The notes below the pieces were generated by a model. It was given only the letters and a program-made list of their open reading frames with translations, made no database searches and was not told the DNA's origin. Positions 28,081 to 38,169 of a DNA stretch of 64,000 bases are shown here, piece by piece. Within the stretch, counting starts at the first letter, position 1. The number at the start of each line of letters is the position of its first letter. This DNA comes from Ostreococcus lucimarinus CCE9901. Lineage: Eukaryota > Chlorophyta > Mamiellophyceae > Mamiellales > Bathycoccaceae. The stretch lies in the NCBI RefSeq assembly GCF_000092065.1, contig NC_009375.1, positions 186,001-250,000 of the forward strand. The letters are read 5' to 3'. The position numbers were made by a program, and so were the translations under genes.

Positions 28081-29791
28081 CTAGGCGCGTTCGGAGAGCT
28101 CGGCGACGCGGGCGCGGAGACGGGCGTTCTCGTCGCGAAGCTCGGCGATGGCGGTCGCTTGGGCTTGGGCTTGGGCGTAGAGATCGCGGAGGGCGGCGGA
28201 GACGGAGGCGGCGGATTGCGCGACTTCGGAAAAGTAGCGTAGATCCACGCCCATGTCGTCCGCGCCGGCTTCGGAGTGCACGGTGAATCGACCTTTTTGT
28301 ACCGCCTTCTTTGTGCGCGAAACGCCCGGCGCGGGTGAGCTCGCGGGCGTGGGAGACGTGCTTCGGCTGCCGCGCTGGTTGTCCTCGATGATGTCAAACC
28401 GTCCTCGTCGCTGCACCGTTTGCGACGTCGCCGACGACTCGGGCGCGTCTTCGGTGATGATTTCGAATCGGCCTTTCTTCTCGATGCTCCTCTTTTCGCC
28501 CATGTGCATGTTTTCGAGCGCGTTCGCCGCGGCGATGGCGTTGGATTCAGCCACCGCGGGATCGTCCATCGCCGCCGCCTGCGCCTTCAATTCGTCGACG
28601 TCAAAATTCCAATTAGACACCCCGTGCTTGTAAGCTTCGTTCGAAGCGGCTTCCGCTTGCGCCTCACCCACGGCGTTCGATTCCGCGCGCCGTTTCGCCT
28701 CGCGTTCGGCGAGCATGCGCGTGCGATCGCCCAGAGAAGGGATGTTTTCGAGCAACGTCTTCGCGAGCCAATCGGCTTTCTTCGCCTCCTTCAAAAATTT
28801 GTGCTCCAAAAGCTTGCTCGCCGGCGGGCGCTTGGACGGATCCTTTTGCAGGCAAAGACTGACGAACTCGCGAAGGGCGCGAGAGAAATGCCGACCGTCT
28901 TCGGGTTGCTCTTCGAGCGTCGGCGCTGGGTTTTGAAGCGTCATCAAGAGCACCTTCATCGGCGGAAACTTGGAAAACGGCGCGTGCCCGTGGCACAACT
29001 CCAGCACCGTGATCCCGAGCGACCAAATGTCGGCGTGAAAATCGTACCCGTTCTCTTGCTCCATCACCTCTGGCGCCATCCAGCACGGCGTGCCGACAAA
29101 AGTCTGGTGCGACCGCGGTCGGCCTCCCGAACCCCAACACGAAGCGCTCACGCCGAAATCGGCCAGCTTCACCGCCCCGTTCTCATCCACCAAAATGTTC
29201 CCAGCCTTGATGTCTCGATGAATATTCCCATTACGATGAAAGTAATCCAGCGCCTTGAGCGCCGCCTTGACGATGCACGCGATGACGGGTTCCTCGAAAC
29301 CTCCCGGATGCGACCACTTCATCAAATTCAGCGCCGATCCCCCCGCGAGATACGGCATCACCACCCAAAGCGACGCCTCGTTCACGAACGAGCTATAATA
29401 TTTCACCAAATTCGGATGACTCAGCATGCTCATCGTCTGCGCCTCGCGTCGGATCTCGTCCAGGTGTTCCGGCTCGTGTTCCTCGAGATCCAAAACCTTC
29501 ACCGCGACGACTTCGTCGTTCGTCGCGCATCGCGCTCGCCACACCTGCGTCGCGCGCCGACACCATCGCTCGCCCGTCAGTCCCGCGTCCGTCTCGCGTC
29601 ATCGCGCGCGCGTCGTCTCGCGCGTCGTCGTCGCGTCGCGTCGCGTCGCGTCGCGTCGTTCGCCTCGCGCGCACCGTCGCGCTCACGCCGTGCCCGATCT
29701 CCTCGAGCAGCTCGTACGCCGACGCGTTCGTGGGGTACGCCGACGGCGCGCCCGGCGCGTCGCTCGCGCCCTCGCTCGCGTCGCTCGCCAT
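28081..29791 (-). CDS. STE20-family protein kinase (OSR1/SPAK/Fray-like), two exons
   Basis: Joined from 29791-29675 and 29544-28081, 526 residues. Exon 1 encodes 39 residues ending with the start of the glycine loop (YELLEEIGHGVSAT); exon 2 resumes with V-WRARCATNDEVVAVKVL, supplying the ATP-binding Lys. The 130-nt intron starts GTGCGC, has a CTGAC branch site and ends GCAG. Other motifs: HRDIKAGN, DFG in KLADFGVSA, and FVGTPCWMAPEV, typical of germinal-centre kinases; GRPRSHQTF fits Fray/OSR1 relatives. A coiled coil ends the protein (about 480-526). Two RRGRFDII/KGRFEII-like repeats lie near 390-440. OSR1-type kinases act in ion and stress responses. Confidence 0.88.
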
Positions 29792-29864
29792 GGCGCGCGT
29801 CGCGCGCGTCGATCGTCCGCGCGCGCGCCGCGAAGTGCGACGCCGCGAAGCGCGACGCCGCACG

Positions 29865-29975
29865 ATGTCGCGCGCGCGCGGACGCGCGGCCGCGGCGGCG
29901 CCGACGCGCGCGCGCGCGAGGCGACGCGCGCGAAAGGGCGGTCGTCGAGCGACGCGCGTCGCGCGCGCGCGCGCG

Positions 29976-30007
<32 letters not shown>

Positions 30008-30767
30008 TGGACGCATGCGAGAGGACGAACTGCGCGCGGCGATCGACGAAGCGAGAGAGATCCTCGCCGAGGCCGCGCGAATGGCGAACGAACAGGCGCG
30101 CGCGGAGCTCGCGCGAACGTTCGACGCGGGCGACGGACGCGGCGCGGCGTTCGAGTGCGTGCGGGTGGAGGAGTTTTTGAAGGGGAAGGGCGCGCGAACG
30201 CTCGACGCGGAGCGCGCGGCGAGGGAGCTGTACATCGGGGACGCGTACTTTCAAGACGTCGAAAAGTTGATGGTGCAGTTCGATCGGTTGGAGCGCGCGC
30301 TGGGAGGGGTGCCGGGAATGAACGTGGGCGCGCTCGTGGGGCGGTGCACGGAGGTGGCGACGTGCGACATCGCGAGGGCGACGGCGAACTTGTTGACGCT
30401 GCGAGGGGCGTTTAAGGTGGGAAAGATTAGCGCCATGGTGATGGATTGTCCGAAACTGTTGATGTGTGACGATTTGGAAGATCGCATACGGCGCACGCAA
30501 GCGTGCATCACGCGGATTTGGGCTTCGGAGAGCGACGAGGATACGATTTACGCGATCTCAGAGGAACCAAATTTGCTCTTCACGCTGTGCGATTTGCCGA
30601 TCTTCGCGGAAGATATCTCGGTCGATATTTCAGAGCTTCCGATGTCGGTGCAAGGTGCGTGTGTTGTCGTCGCGCGCGCGCGCGTTCGTCGTCGAACGGC
30701 GTTTGTTTCTAACCATTCTTCGCGTGTAGAGGCGCTCGTTTTCGCGACTCGAAGGTTCAAAGCTTAA
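29865..30767 (+). CDS. Plastid-targeted protein of unknown function, two exons
   Basis: Joined from 29865-30654 and 30730-30767, 275 residues. The start at 29865 opens a basic transit-like sequence followed by a run of aspartates; an upstream in-frame ATG at 29790 overlaps the kinase start codon inside CCATGG. The 75-nt intron (donor GTGCGT, branch CTAAC, acceptor GTAG) is a multiple of three without stops, so the unspliced frame also stays open. The body is helical; KISAMVMDCPKLLMCDD faintly recalls an mTERF motif, but there is no clear repeat series. I do not recognise a family. Confidence 0.6.
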
Positions 30768-30922
30768 CGGTTCATAGACTCACCTCCGGTGGTTTTCCAC
30801 GCTCTACGCGCGCAGCGATGCTCGTGTACGCGTGTGGCATGGAGAACGAGTGATAATGTGTTCGTGTTGTATTCTATCTATAGGCATTTGTGCATTATAA
30901 AACGCAGGCTTGTAAAACGATT

Positions 30923-32524
30923 TCATTTGTAGAATTTCTTCTTGGCTGGGGATTGCGCGGCGCCGGTAAAACCGGCGTACGAACTAAGCTGCGGGATTTC
31001 CACTCCATCAGCCTTGGCTTTTTCCATGGCGGCGATCCTGCGCGGATCCCATTCGTCTAGCACGGCGAGCGGCAAATCGTTCGGGTGTCGCGCCACCACG
31101 TACCCCCAAACTTCGCTACGAGGCAACTTTTTGTGCCACGCCAACACATCGCGCTGCATCGACCCGAAACAGCAGTACCAGAACGACAGAAACGGTGAGG
31201 TACGTTCACCCAGGGCGCCTATGTGCGTTCGCTTGCGACGCGCCTTGGCGCTTTCTTCGCTTTGACCTTTGGCGGCGCGCGCCTTCACCATCGCCTTGGG
31301 TGTCCAATAATAATAACGCTTCTTCGGCGCGATGTAGAATGGCAAGATTTGCGCTCGAGCGGCACCACCACCGTGACGCTTGATACCATCGTCATTCTCC
31401 TCGACGTCATCTTCGTTGTTTTCCTCGTCTTTGCGCTGAAGCTCGAGCGATTTCGCCTTTTCCTTCCCTCGCGAGCCGCCCGTGAGCAACGCGGGCAGGT
31501 AGTAATCCTTGTGAATGACGTACGAGGGCAAGAGCAGCATGTACGGACGGCCGTGTGCAGCAAGATTTTCTGCCGCAAACGTCACGCACTTCTCTATGTG
31601 GTCAGCAGAGTACGGTGGATTTGTCAGGAAGACGTCGTGCTCGGGCACGCGCCCCTCTTCGATGACTTTGTAAAAATCTTCGTTGCGATTGATGACGTTC
31701 GTGAATCCAATCAAAGCCAAGTTCCTTCGCGTACCTCCGGCGCAGTAGTAAGGGTCATAAATCACCAGGTCGGCGGGCGTTTTATTCAAGCGCCCGCACG
31801 CCGCCTTTAAGAAATTCGCTACGTTTTCGTGCGCCTCAGGCGACGTCTCGCAGTGGTCGTCCGCGTCCGTCTCGAACGGATGCTCTACCTCCGCCGGCGC
31901 CTTAAATTCTTCCGCTAACTTCGCGTTCCCCTTAAAGATCGCCGGTATCGTCTCCCCACGCTCGTTCAAAACCGCCCCTTTCTCTTTTCTCTCATCCTTT
32001 TTCTTCTCCGCCGGTTTCCAATACGTATAGCTCTGCGTCGCGTCGTCCCACGTCCCGATCCTGACGTGTTCCCCATTCGCCGTACGCTCCGTGCTCGAGT
32101 ACACGGCTTTAGACTTTTTATCCACGAGCACTAATTCGTCGTTCATCACCACGCCCTCGACGTTAAACGTGCCGTGGAACACCTTGTCTTCGTCGTCGGC
32201 GTTCGCCGCGTCGCCGCCGCCTTCCGTCTCGTCCGTTCCTCGCGGTCGTCCCTCTTCCAGTTTACGCCGTTTTGCGCGCGCTTGCTTGGCCTTGCGCTTC
32301 TTTTCTCGCGCGCGTTCGAGCTTGGACGCGCGATTCGCGCTCACGCGCGCGTCGGCGTCGGTTTTATCGTCGCCGCCGCCGCCGCTCGTCGTCGGCGGCG
32401 ACGCGTCGGCGGCGGCGCTCGCGTCGTCGGCGCCCTCGGCGAGCTCGCGCGCGCGCACGCGAGCGATGAAATCGTCCTCATCGCTCGAGCCTTCGTCGAA
32501 GCGGGAGAGATCGGGCGCGGTCAT
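30923..32524 (-). CDS. Putative N6-adenine-type methyltransferase-like protein
   Basis: 533 residues, not matched to a well-known family. The N-terminal 120 are charged (acidic, then Lys/Arg-rich, KKRKAKQARAKRRK, a likely nuclear or nucleolar signal). Around 255 is VIYDPYYCAGGTRRNL, which could be the SAM-contact region (DPYxCxG), and around 303 is VFLTNPPYS, the (N/D)PPY motif of amino-group methyltransferases. Later come YMLLLPSYVIHKDYY and a conserved-looking KKRYYYWTPKAM, FWYCCFG. Such proteins modify adenine N6, cytosine N4 or glutamine; the substrate cannot be told. The spacing differs from METTL3/4/5, so it is probably a separate lineage. Confidence 0.6.
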   Translation of the reverse strand: MTAPDLSRFDEGSSDEDDFIARVRARELAEGADDASAAADASPPTTSGGGGDDKTDADARVSANRASKLERAREKKRKAKQARAKRRKLEEGRPRGTDETEGGGDAANADDEDKVFHGTFNVEGVVMNDELVLVDKKSKAVYSSTERTANGEHVRIGTWDDATQSYTYWKPAEKKKDERKEKGAVLNERGETIPAIFKGNAKLAEEFKAPAEVEHPFETDADDHCETSPEAHENVANFLKAACGRLNKTPADLVIYDPYYCAGGTRRNLALIGFTNVINRNEDFYKVIEEGRVPEHDVFLTNPPYSADHIEKCVTFAAENLAAHGRPYMLLLPSYVIHKDYYLPALLTGGSRGKEKAKSLELQRKDEENNEDDVEENDDGIKRHGGGAARAQILPFYIAPKKRYYYWTPKAMVKARAAKGQSEESAKARRKRTHIGALGERTSPFLSFWYCCFGSMQRDVLAWHKKLPRSEVWGYVVARHPNDLPLAVLDEWDPRRIAAMEKAKADGVEIPQLSSYAGFTGAAQSPAKKKFYK

Positions 32525-32591
32525 CGCGCGCGCGAGGCGGCGTCTGCGGCGAGTCGAGGCGAATCGGTGTCGTGTACTACAAAGGATTTTA

Positions 32592-33560
32592 TTACGCGGT
32601 ACCGCGCTTGACGTATCGAGCGGGTTGTCCAGGGGCGAGCGGAGGTAAGACTTCCATGTCTTGCATCTCCCCGCCGCCCTCGCCGGTGGTGATCAACGCG
32701 ATCTCAACCTTGTGCTCGTCGCCGTCGATGCGCGTCGCCGCGGCGATGACGCCCGGACCGAAAAACGTCGTAATCTTGCTCACGCGATCGGTCCACTCGG
32801 TGAAGTCCATCTTGGGCGAATCGAACTCGAGGCACAACGCGTAACGATCGTTGATGATCTGTTCGGACAACCCCACGAGCTCGGGGGCTTGGTTTCTTCG
32901 CAAACCGCCCGGTCGGTTGAAGCGGAAAATAATCTTCAGCGCCTCCTCCAAATGTTGCTCATCTCCGTATCTGTATCGCGTCACGTCCCCTCGCACTTGA
33001 GTCAAGATCGGCGTCGTTTGTTCCTCCCGCACTTTCAAAGCGTCCTCGTACGTCACGAGCTTCAACGGTTCCAACTCGGCGTACTTCAGCGCGAAGCCGA
33101 TGAGCGAAATCGGAAAGCCGTAAATCAACATCAACGCCGAGATGTCCGCCCCCGGCAGGAACGAAAAGTACGCGCAGAACCCGTACAGCAGCAGAGGCAA
33201 TCCAACGCTCAGACCGATCGTGCCGAACGACGTCGTGCTCAGCAGCGCGGCTTCCTTTTCGTCGGACACCTTTCGAGACCCGCGGCGCAGCTCAAACGTC
33301 GTCGTCGTCGCCGCCGCCGCCGCGCCCGCCGCGCCCGCCGCGCCCGCGCTCGCGCCGCTCTTCCACGCGTCGATCCACGCCTGCGCCTCCTTCGCGCGCG
33401 CGTCCGGGCTCGCGATCGCCGCGCTCGCGCGCGCGCGGACGGCGGACCGAGCGGATAAGACGCGACGCGCCGTCGTCGTCGTCGTCGTCGCGCGACGCGC
33501 GGGCGCCGCGCGCGCGGGCGGCATCGCGCGCGTCATCGCGTGCGTCATCGCGGCGTGCAT
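32592..33560 (-). CDS. DUF2854-family thylakoid/plastid membrane protein
   Basis: 322 residues. About 65 residues of transit peptide are followed by an alanine-rich linker and two adjacent transmembrane segments (IGLSVGLPLLLYGFCAYF and ISALMLIYGFPISLIGFAL) with the conserved KYAELEPL just after. The C-terminal 160 residues are soluble, with RYRYGDEQHLEEALK and the tail LPPLAPGQPARYVKRGTA. This order matches the cyanobacterial and plant DUF2854 family, of unknown function. A TGACGTCA palindrome lies 68 bp upstream. Confidence 0.75.
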   Translation of the reverse strand: MHAAMTHAMTRAMPPARAAPARRATTTTTTARRVLSARSAVRARASAAIASPDARAKEAQAWIDAWKSGASAGAAGAAGAAAAATTTTFELRRGSRKVSDEKEAALLSTTSFGTIGLSVGLPLLLYGFCAYFSFLPGADISALMLIYGFPISLIGFALKYAELEPLKLVTYEDALKVREEQTTPILTQVRGDVTRYRYGDEQHLEEALKIIFRFNRPGGLRRNQAPELVGLSEQIINDRYALCLEFDSPKMDFTEWTDRVSKITTFFGPGVIAAATRIDGDEHKVEIALITTGEGGGEMQDMEVLPPLAPGQPARYVKRGTA

Positions 33561-33627
33561 TCGATCGGCGTCGGGCGCGTTCGCGGCGCGCGACGGATTG
33601 TGAAGCGCGCGGTGGATGCGTGACGTC

Positions 33628-33641
33628 GGCTGACGTCAGCC
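33628..33641. promoter_or_regulatory. TGACGTCA palindrome (bZIP/CRE type)
   Basis: GGCTGACGTCAGCC is a perfect 14-bp palindrome with the TGACGTCA core bound by bZIP factors; another TGACGTC half lies at 33621. It is 68 bp upstream of the DUF2854 gene start. Regulatory role inferred. Confidence 0.45.
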
Positions 33642-33678
33642 CTCGGGACGCGAGGCGAGGCCGCGCGAGCGGGACGTC

Positions 33679-33712
33679 GCGAGGGACGACGACGCGCGAG
33701 GGACGACGACGC
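33679..33712. repeat. 17-bp tandem repeat x2
   Basis: GCGAGGGACGACGACGC occurs twice without spacing (33679-33695 and 33696-33712), between the DUF2854 gene and the coiled-coil gene. Confidence 0.7.
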
Positions 33713-33775
33713 GCGTTCGAAAGGATATAAATTAATAATGAATGCGACGACACGAGGGAGATAGGAAGAGAGAGA

Positions 33776-34819
33776 CTAAGGGAAAACGGTGAGGAAGCCG
33801 GAGACGTCGAAGCGCTCGGGGGGCGCGAGGACACTGGAAGGTCCGCGGCGAAGAAAGAGCCAAGATAAGGCGTGGAATAAAGCCACGGCGAAAGCGGCGA
33901 ATGGGGAAGGGTACTCCATCGCGAATTCCATCGCGAATGATGCGATTTTGACGGCGGATTCCGCGGCGCGGGTGTAGGAAACCGACCCGGGCGTCGCATC
34001 CGGCGGAGGCGTCGACGCGAGTTCACGCAGCGCGTCAACTTCCGCTTCAAGCTGCGCTCTTTCACGCTTACACGCCTTATACTTGTCGTGCATGATTTTT
34101 GCGTGCTTTTTCTCGCGTTTGATGGACGATTTGACCTCTGCGCGATATTCATCGAGGTTGTTCAACGCCTCGCGAAGACGCGATTCGCTGACGCGCAAGG
34201 CGTCTTGTAATTCGCCCATTCTCGCGTCCATGCCTCGCCTCTTCGCCTCACTCTTTTCAACTTCATCACATTTTGCTCGAAGCGCGCTCGCCAGCCACTC
34301 TTCGTTTTCAGACGCCGTCTCCAAAGCTTTATTAAACCGCTTCTCCGCGCGGGCGCTCTCCGCCGCCGCCGTCGATTTCGCCTTCGCCAACTCCACCCGC
34401 AGTTCGTTCTCGACCGCCATCGCCGCCGTGGATTCACTCAATCGACTCTTCAACGCTCGCATCGGCGTCGATTCCCGCGCTCGCGAGCCGTTCGTCACGT
34501 CTCGGAGCGGCGCCGCGGTCGACGTCGTCGCCTTGAGCCTCGCATTCTCCGCCCGCAACGCCGCGCACTTCGCCTCCATCGCCGCGTACTTCCCATCACC
34601 GGTGGTATTTCGCGTTTTTTCCACGATTTCTTCCAGCTCCGCGATTCTTCGTTCGAGCACGCGGGCGTAGGACGCGGCGTCGAGTTCGTCGACGGCGGTT
34701 GAAGATGAATCGTCAAGCGTTCTTTCCCCCGTCGACCACGTGCTCGGTTTCACCGTCGCGGGAGAGTGAAATAGCCGCGCGGTCGGGCTCGAGTGCTCGA
34801 AACGCATCGTCGGAGGCAT
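33776..34819 (-). CDS. Coiled-coil protein with C-terminal membrane segment
   Basis: 347 residues, unknown function. Residues about 45-75 and 95-265 are long charged heptad stretches (VLERRIAELEEIVEK; RAEKRFNKALETASENEEWL; KACKRERAQLEAEVDALREL) that should form coiled coils. Near the C-terminus a hydrophobic segment (FAAFAVALFHALSWLFL) is followed by only about 25 residues, the layout of tail-anchored proteins such as some golgins or vesicle tethers. No catalytic motif is seen. Confidence 0.62.
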   Translation of the reverse strand: MPPTMRFEHSSPTARLFHSPATVKPSTWSTGERTLDDSSSTAVDELDAASYARVLERRIAELEEIVEKTRNTTGDGKYAAMEAKCAALRAENARLKATTSTAAPLRDVTNGSRARESTPMRALKSRLSESTAAMAVENELRVELAKAKSTAAAESARAEKRFNKALETASENEEWLASALRAKCDEVEKSEAKRRGMDARMGELQDALRVSESRLREALNNLDEYRAEVKSSIKREKKHAKIMHDKYKACKRERAQLEAEVDALRELASTPPPDATPGSVSYTRAAESAVKIASFAMEFAMEYPSPFAAFAVALFHALSWLFLRRGPSSVLAPPERFDVSGFLTVFP

Positions 34820-34891
34820 GACGCGCGGCTAGCGGGGCGCGACGAGCGCGAGCGTCGTCGAGGAGGCGCGGAATGACGCGATTATGGTGAT

Positions 34892-37012
34892 TTACAAGAC
34901 CGGGATGCGGTGGACCGCGTTTTTCGTGGACATCGGAGCGTACTGGAGCAAAAGTTCGATCTCACCCTTGGCTACGCCTTGAAGCTTGAAAACGTCCTTC
35001 ATTATGACGTTTTGGCGGACGAGTGAGACGTCGATCTCCACAAAGCCGAGCGAGACTTCAAAACCTCTGATTTCGATTCTGAGCGGGTCGACGTCTGGAA
35101 TGACGTTGTAAAAGACGAAACGTTCGTTGAACTTGGGCTGCGAAGTCTTCAATTTGCGCGCACTCGTGTACGTTTGCTTTGCACAAGACACGTGAGCCAT
35201 GGGATTCGGCGGCAAGTCCTTGACACGAAGCAAATTGCGACCTTCGAGAAGTTCGACGGTGAGCAAACCTTGCTCGTAATCCTCATCGAATTCATCCGGA
35301 GCGCCGGTGTCGATGTACTCGAGCTCGACTGTCATCGTCGGGTGCATGAACTTTTTCCCACCAGGTGTTTTCGTCTTGTTCTGTTCCTCGATGCATCGGT
35401 AAAAGTATTTCATGCGCGCCTCATCCGCTTCTTCTTCGCTTTTTTTGTGCCACTCGGTGATTTCGTTGCTGCGAGTCATGATTTGTTCGTGCGTGTAGCC
35501 GTCGGCGGCGGCGAAATACTCGAGTGGGCACTCTTTCTTGTAGTACGTTGGATCGATGAAAGGGAGTTCGAGAACAATCGGACCTGGCCCGCGATCGGCG
35601 ATTTCTCCGCACGTGATCGATGCCTCGCCATAGTTGGAGATACGCTCGGCGCCCTGTTTAAGGAGGCGGAACGTCAAGGGAGTTTCTCGATCGCACAACA
35701 CAAACGAGTCTTCGACGCCATCCCAGCTCGGTGCGTCTCCTAAACGCGGTGGTGTACTCAGCTGGCGCTGCTCGCGAGTCCAATACTTGATAAAGTAATT
35801 GTCCGATTTGAGCATGTTTCGCATCAGCGAAGAAGCCTTGCCTTTCTTGCGCGAGAGGCGGCTATAGTTGCGTCGCTTGTAGAACGCATTTCCCTTCAGG
35901 AATCTAATTCGCATCATCCCCGTCGAAGACTCCTCGATACCGCTGGCCTCCATTATGGGTATGTGCAGTTTATAAGGATATAAGAGCATCTTCTCGATGG
36001 ACGATTTCACGGTGCGCTTGACGAAACCGTGCATGAAGGGGAGCGCCATGAGATCGATTCCGCCCGGAAGGAACAATCCAAAGTCCAAAATCTCAGGCAT
36101 ACCCATCAAGCAAGCTTCGATCGCACCGAGACATGGAATGATATCTACCAACGGATCAAAAGTCACTTGCACCAAGCACTTCAGCTGAAGCTGGCGTAAA
36201 GACACCGGAAATCGTATCCCAAACGCGTACAACGTGACGATGATTTCGCACGACGAAGCCCACGTGAGCTCGATGTCCAAGATGGAATTCTCCATGTGAG
36301 ACGAGTGCGAGCGAATCCCACAAAGCGTCGGTGCGCGCGGACCGAGTGTAAATTTCTCAAAACCAATCCAAGTCACGCTCTCGGGAAGCATGTCGCGTAA
36401 AATCGGCTCGACACTCTCCTTCACCGTCTTGCTCACCCCGGTGTCAATGTTCGGCCAAGCCGCGTCGATCACTCGATTGAGCCAATGCACGCGATTGAAC
36501 GACGCGTCTTCCGTCCATTTCGGCGAATACGTGTTGAATAACGTCTTAAATTCATCCTTAAAGTGTATCTGATCCTGTTCGTTCGTCTCCAACTCCTTCT
36601 TCGCTCGCACGCTCTCCAACCACGTCAACGAGGGCGATGCATCCGCATCCTTTCGCCTGCGACGACTTATCAGCACTCGTCTCACGTAGTCTTTATCCCT
36701 CGTGCGCTTACTCCACACCGTGAGCATCGCCCCGAGGACGAATCCGATCGCCGTCGTCGCCGTCGCCACCGCGATTTGCGTCGTCGTCGCCCGAATCAAC
36801 CACCGCACCGCTTTCACGACGAATTCCAGCGCGCGCACCGTCGCGTTCGACGTCACGCTCGTCTTCGCGTCCACCGTCATCGTCGCCGCGCCTTTCGTCG
36901 CTTCCATCGCCGCGCGCTTCGCCATCGCTCGCGCCGATGCAGAATTCCCGATCGTCCCCGTCGTCGCCGTCGTCGCCGCCGTCGCCGCGCTCCTCAGCCG
37001 CGCGAACGGCAT
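34892..37012 (-). CDS. SMP- and C2-domain membrane tether (extended synaptotagmin-like)
   Basis: 706 residues from the Met at 37012; the frame is open further but overlaps the divergent pseudouridine synthase region. A transmembrane helix lies at about 74-98. Residues about 125-310 form an SMP domain (VHWLNRVIDAAWPNIDTGVS, then LGPRAPTLCGI, then FDPLVDIIPCLGAIEACLMG). Two C2-like domains follow, about 360-490 and 578-690 (GLLTVELLEGRNLL). The order TM-SMP-C2-C2 is that of plant synaptotagmins and E-Syts, which hold ER and plasma membrane together and shuttle lipids. The first C2 is long and divergent, with a basic insert (KRRNYSRLSRKKGK). Confidence 0.85.
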   Translation of the reverse strand: MPFARLRSAATAATTATTGTIGNSASARAMAKRAAMEATKGAATMTVDAKTSVTSNATVRALEFVVKAVRWLIRATTTQIAVATATTAIGFVLGAMLTVWSKRTRDKDYVRRVLISRRRRKDADASPSLTWLESVRAKKELETNEQDQIHFKDEFKTLFNTYSPKWTEDASFNRVHWLNRVIDAAWPNIDTGVSKTVKESVEPILRDMLPESVTWIGFEKFTLGPRAPTLCGIRSHSSHMENSILDIELTWASSCEIIVTLYAFGIRFPVSLRQLQLKCLVQVTFDPLVDIIPCLGAIEACLMGMPEILDFGLFLPGGIDLMALPFMHGFVKRTVKSSIEKMLLYPYKLHIPIMEASGIEESSTGMMRIRFLKGNAFYKRRNYSRLSRKKGKASSLMRNMLKSDNYFIKYWTREQRQLSTPPRLGDAPSWDGVEDSFVLCDRETPLTFRLLKQGAERISNYGEASITCGEIADRGPGPIVLELPFIDPTYYKKECPLEYFAAADGYTHEQIMTRSNEITEWHKKSEEEADEARMKYFYRCIEEQNKTKTPGGKKFMHPTMTVELEYIDTGAPDEFDEDYEQGLLTVELLEGRNLLRVKDLPPNPMAHVSCAKQTYTSARKLKTSQPKFNERFVFYNVIPDVDPLRIEIRGFEVSLGFVEIDVSLVRQNVIMKDVFKLQGVAKGEIELLLQYAPMSTKNAVHRIPVL

Positions 37013-37128
37013 GCCTCGCGTCCCGCGCGCGACGTCGATTCGCGCGCCGACGTCGATTCGCTCGCCGCGCGCCGCGCCGCGCGCGCGCCGAGTCGTGACG
37101 ACGCCGCACTCTCGCGCGCGTCGCGCCG

Positions 37129-38169
37129 ATGCTTCGCGGCGCGCGCGCCGCGACGAACGCGACGCGCGCGACGAACGCGACGAACGCGCGCGCGCGCGCG
37201 CCCTCGCGAAGCGCGTACGGCGTCGCGCGGACGTTCGTCGCGCGCGTGGACGCCGGCGCGGGCGAGCGCGGGGCGACGGTCGCGCTGAGCGACGCGCTGC
37301 GCGCGCACCTGCCGAGCGAATACGCGAGCGCGACGAGCGCGAAGCGAGAGATACGACGGAAGAATGTGCTCGTGAACGGAACGGTGCGCTCGGTCGGGGA
37401 CGCGGTCGCGGACGGGGACGTGGTCGAGGTGCTGGCGCGGATTCGACCGTCCTCGCCGGTTGCGGCGGCGCACAGAGCGGGCGAGAGAGCCGTCGCGCTG
37501 GCGCGGGACGACCCACACTTTGCGATCATGGTGAAGCCGGATGACTGCGTGAGCGTGGGGAAGGGAAGCGATCCGATGAAGTGGAGCGCGGAGCGGCTGT
37601 GCGCGACGGCGCTGACGCCGACGCCGGAGGGCGTCGAAGGCGCGTTGTCGAGGCCTCGGCCGGTGCATCGGTTGGACGAACTCACGGGAGGATTGCTGGT
37701 GTGCGCGAAGACGCGGATGGCGATGACGGCGCTGTCGGCGGCGTTCGAGAAGCGAGAAGTGCGGAAAAGGTATCGGGCGGTGCTGCGAGGACGCGTCGAA
37801 TCGAAGAAGGGGGTGGTCGACGTCCCGCTCGGCGGTCTGGAGGCGCTCACCGAATATAGCGTCGTGCGCGAGTACGAAAGCGAGGAATACGGCGGTATCT
37901 TGACGTTGATTGATTTTTTCCCGAAAACTGGGCGCACGCATCAGCTTCGGCGCCACGCCAAAGCGCTCTGCGCTCCCATCCTCGGCGACGTCAAGTACGA
38001 TTACGCGTCGCGCGCTCACGAGGACGGCTTGTTTCTGTGGGCCACTGGTATCGTGCTTCCGCCGAGCGCCACGCCTTGGCGAGGAGAAGATTGTGGTGAA
38101 TTAATTGTAGACATAGAAGAGGGCGAGAAGTTTGCGCGCGTGCTCGCACGTTGCCAAGAACTCGCGTAG
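37129..38169 (+). CDS. RluA-type RNA pseudouridine synthase
   Basis: 346 residues. After a basic organelle-like presequence, an S4-like RNA-binding segment appears at about 63-105 (REIRRKNVLVNGTVRSVGDAV). The catalytic motif is HRLDELTGGLLV near 179, with the active-site Asp, and the later TGRTHQLRRHAKAL matches the conserved family C-terminal motif. It isomerises uridine to pseudouridine in rRNA or tRNA; the presequence suggests plastid or mitochondria. The target base is unknown. Confidence 0.92.
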   Translation: MLRGARAATNATRATNATNARARAPSRSAYGVARTFVARVDAGAGERGATVALSDALRAHLPSEYASATSAKREIRRKNVLVNGTVRSVGDAVADGDVVEVLARIRPSSPVAAAHRAGERAVALARDDPHFAIMVKPDDCVSVGKGSDPMKWSAERLCATALTPTPEGVEGALSRPRPVHRLDELTGGLLVCAKTRMAMTALSAAFEKREVRKRYRAVLRGRVESKKGVVDVPLGGLEALTEYSVVREYESEEYGGILTLIDFFPKTGRTHQLRRHAKALCAPILGDVKYDYASRAHEDGLFLWATGIVLPPSATPWRGEDCGELIVDIEEGEKFARVLARCQELA

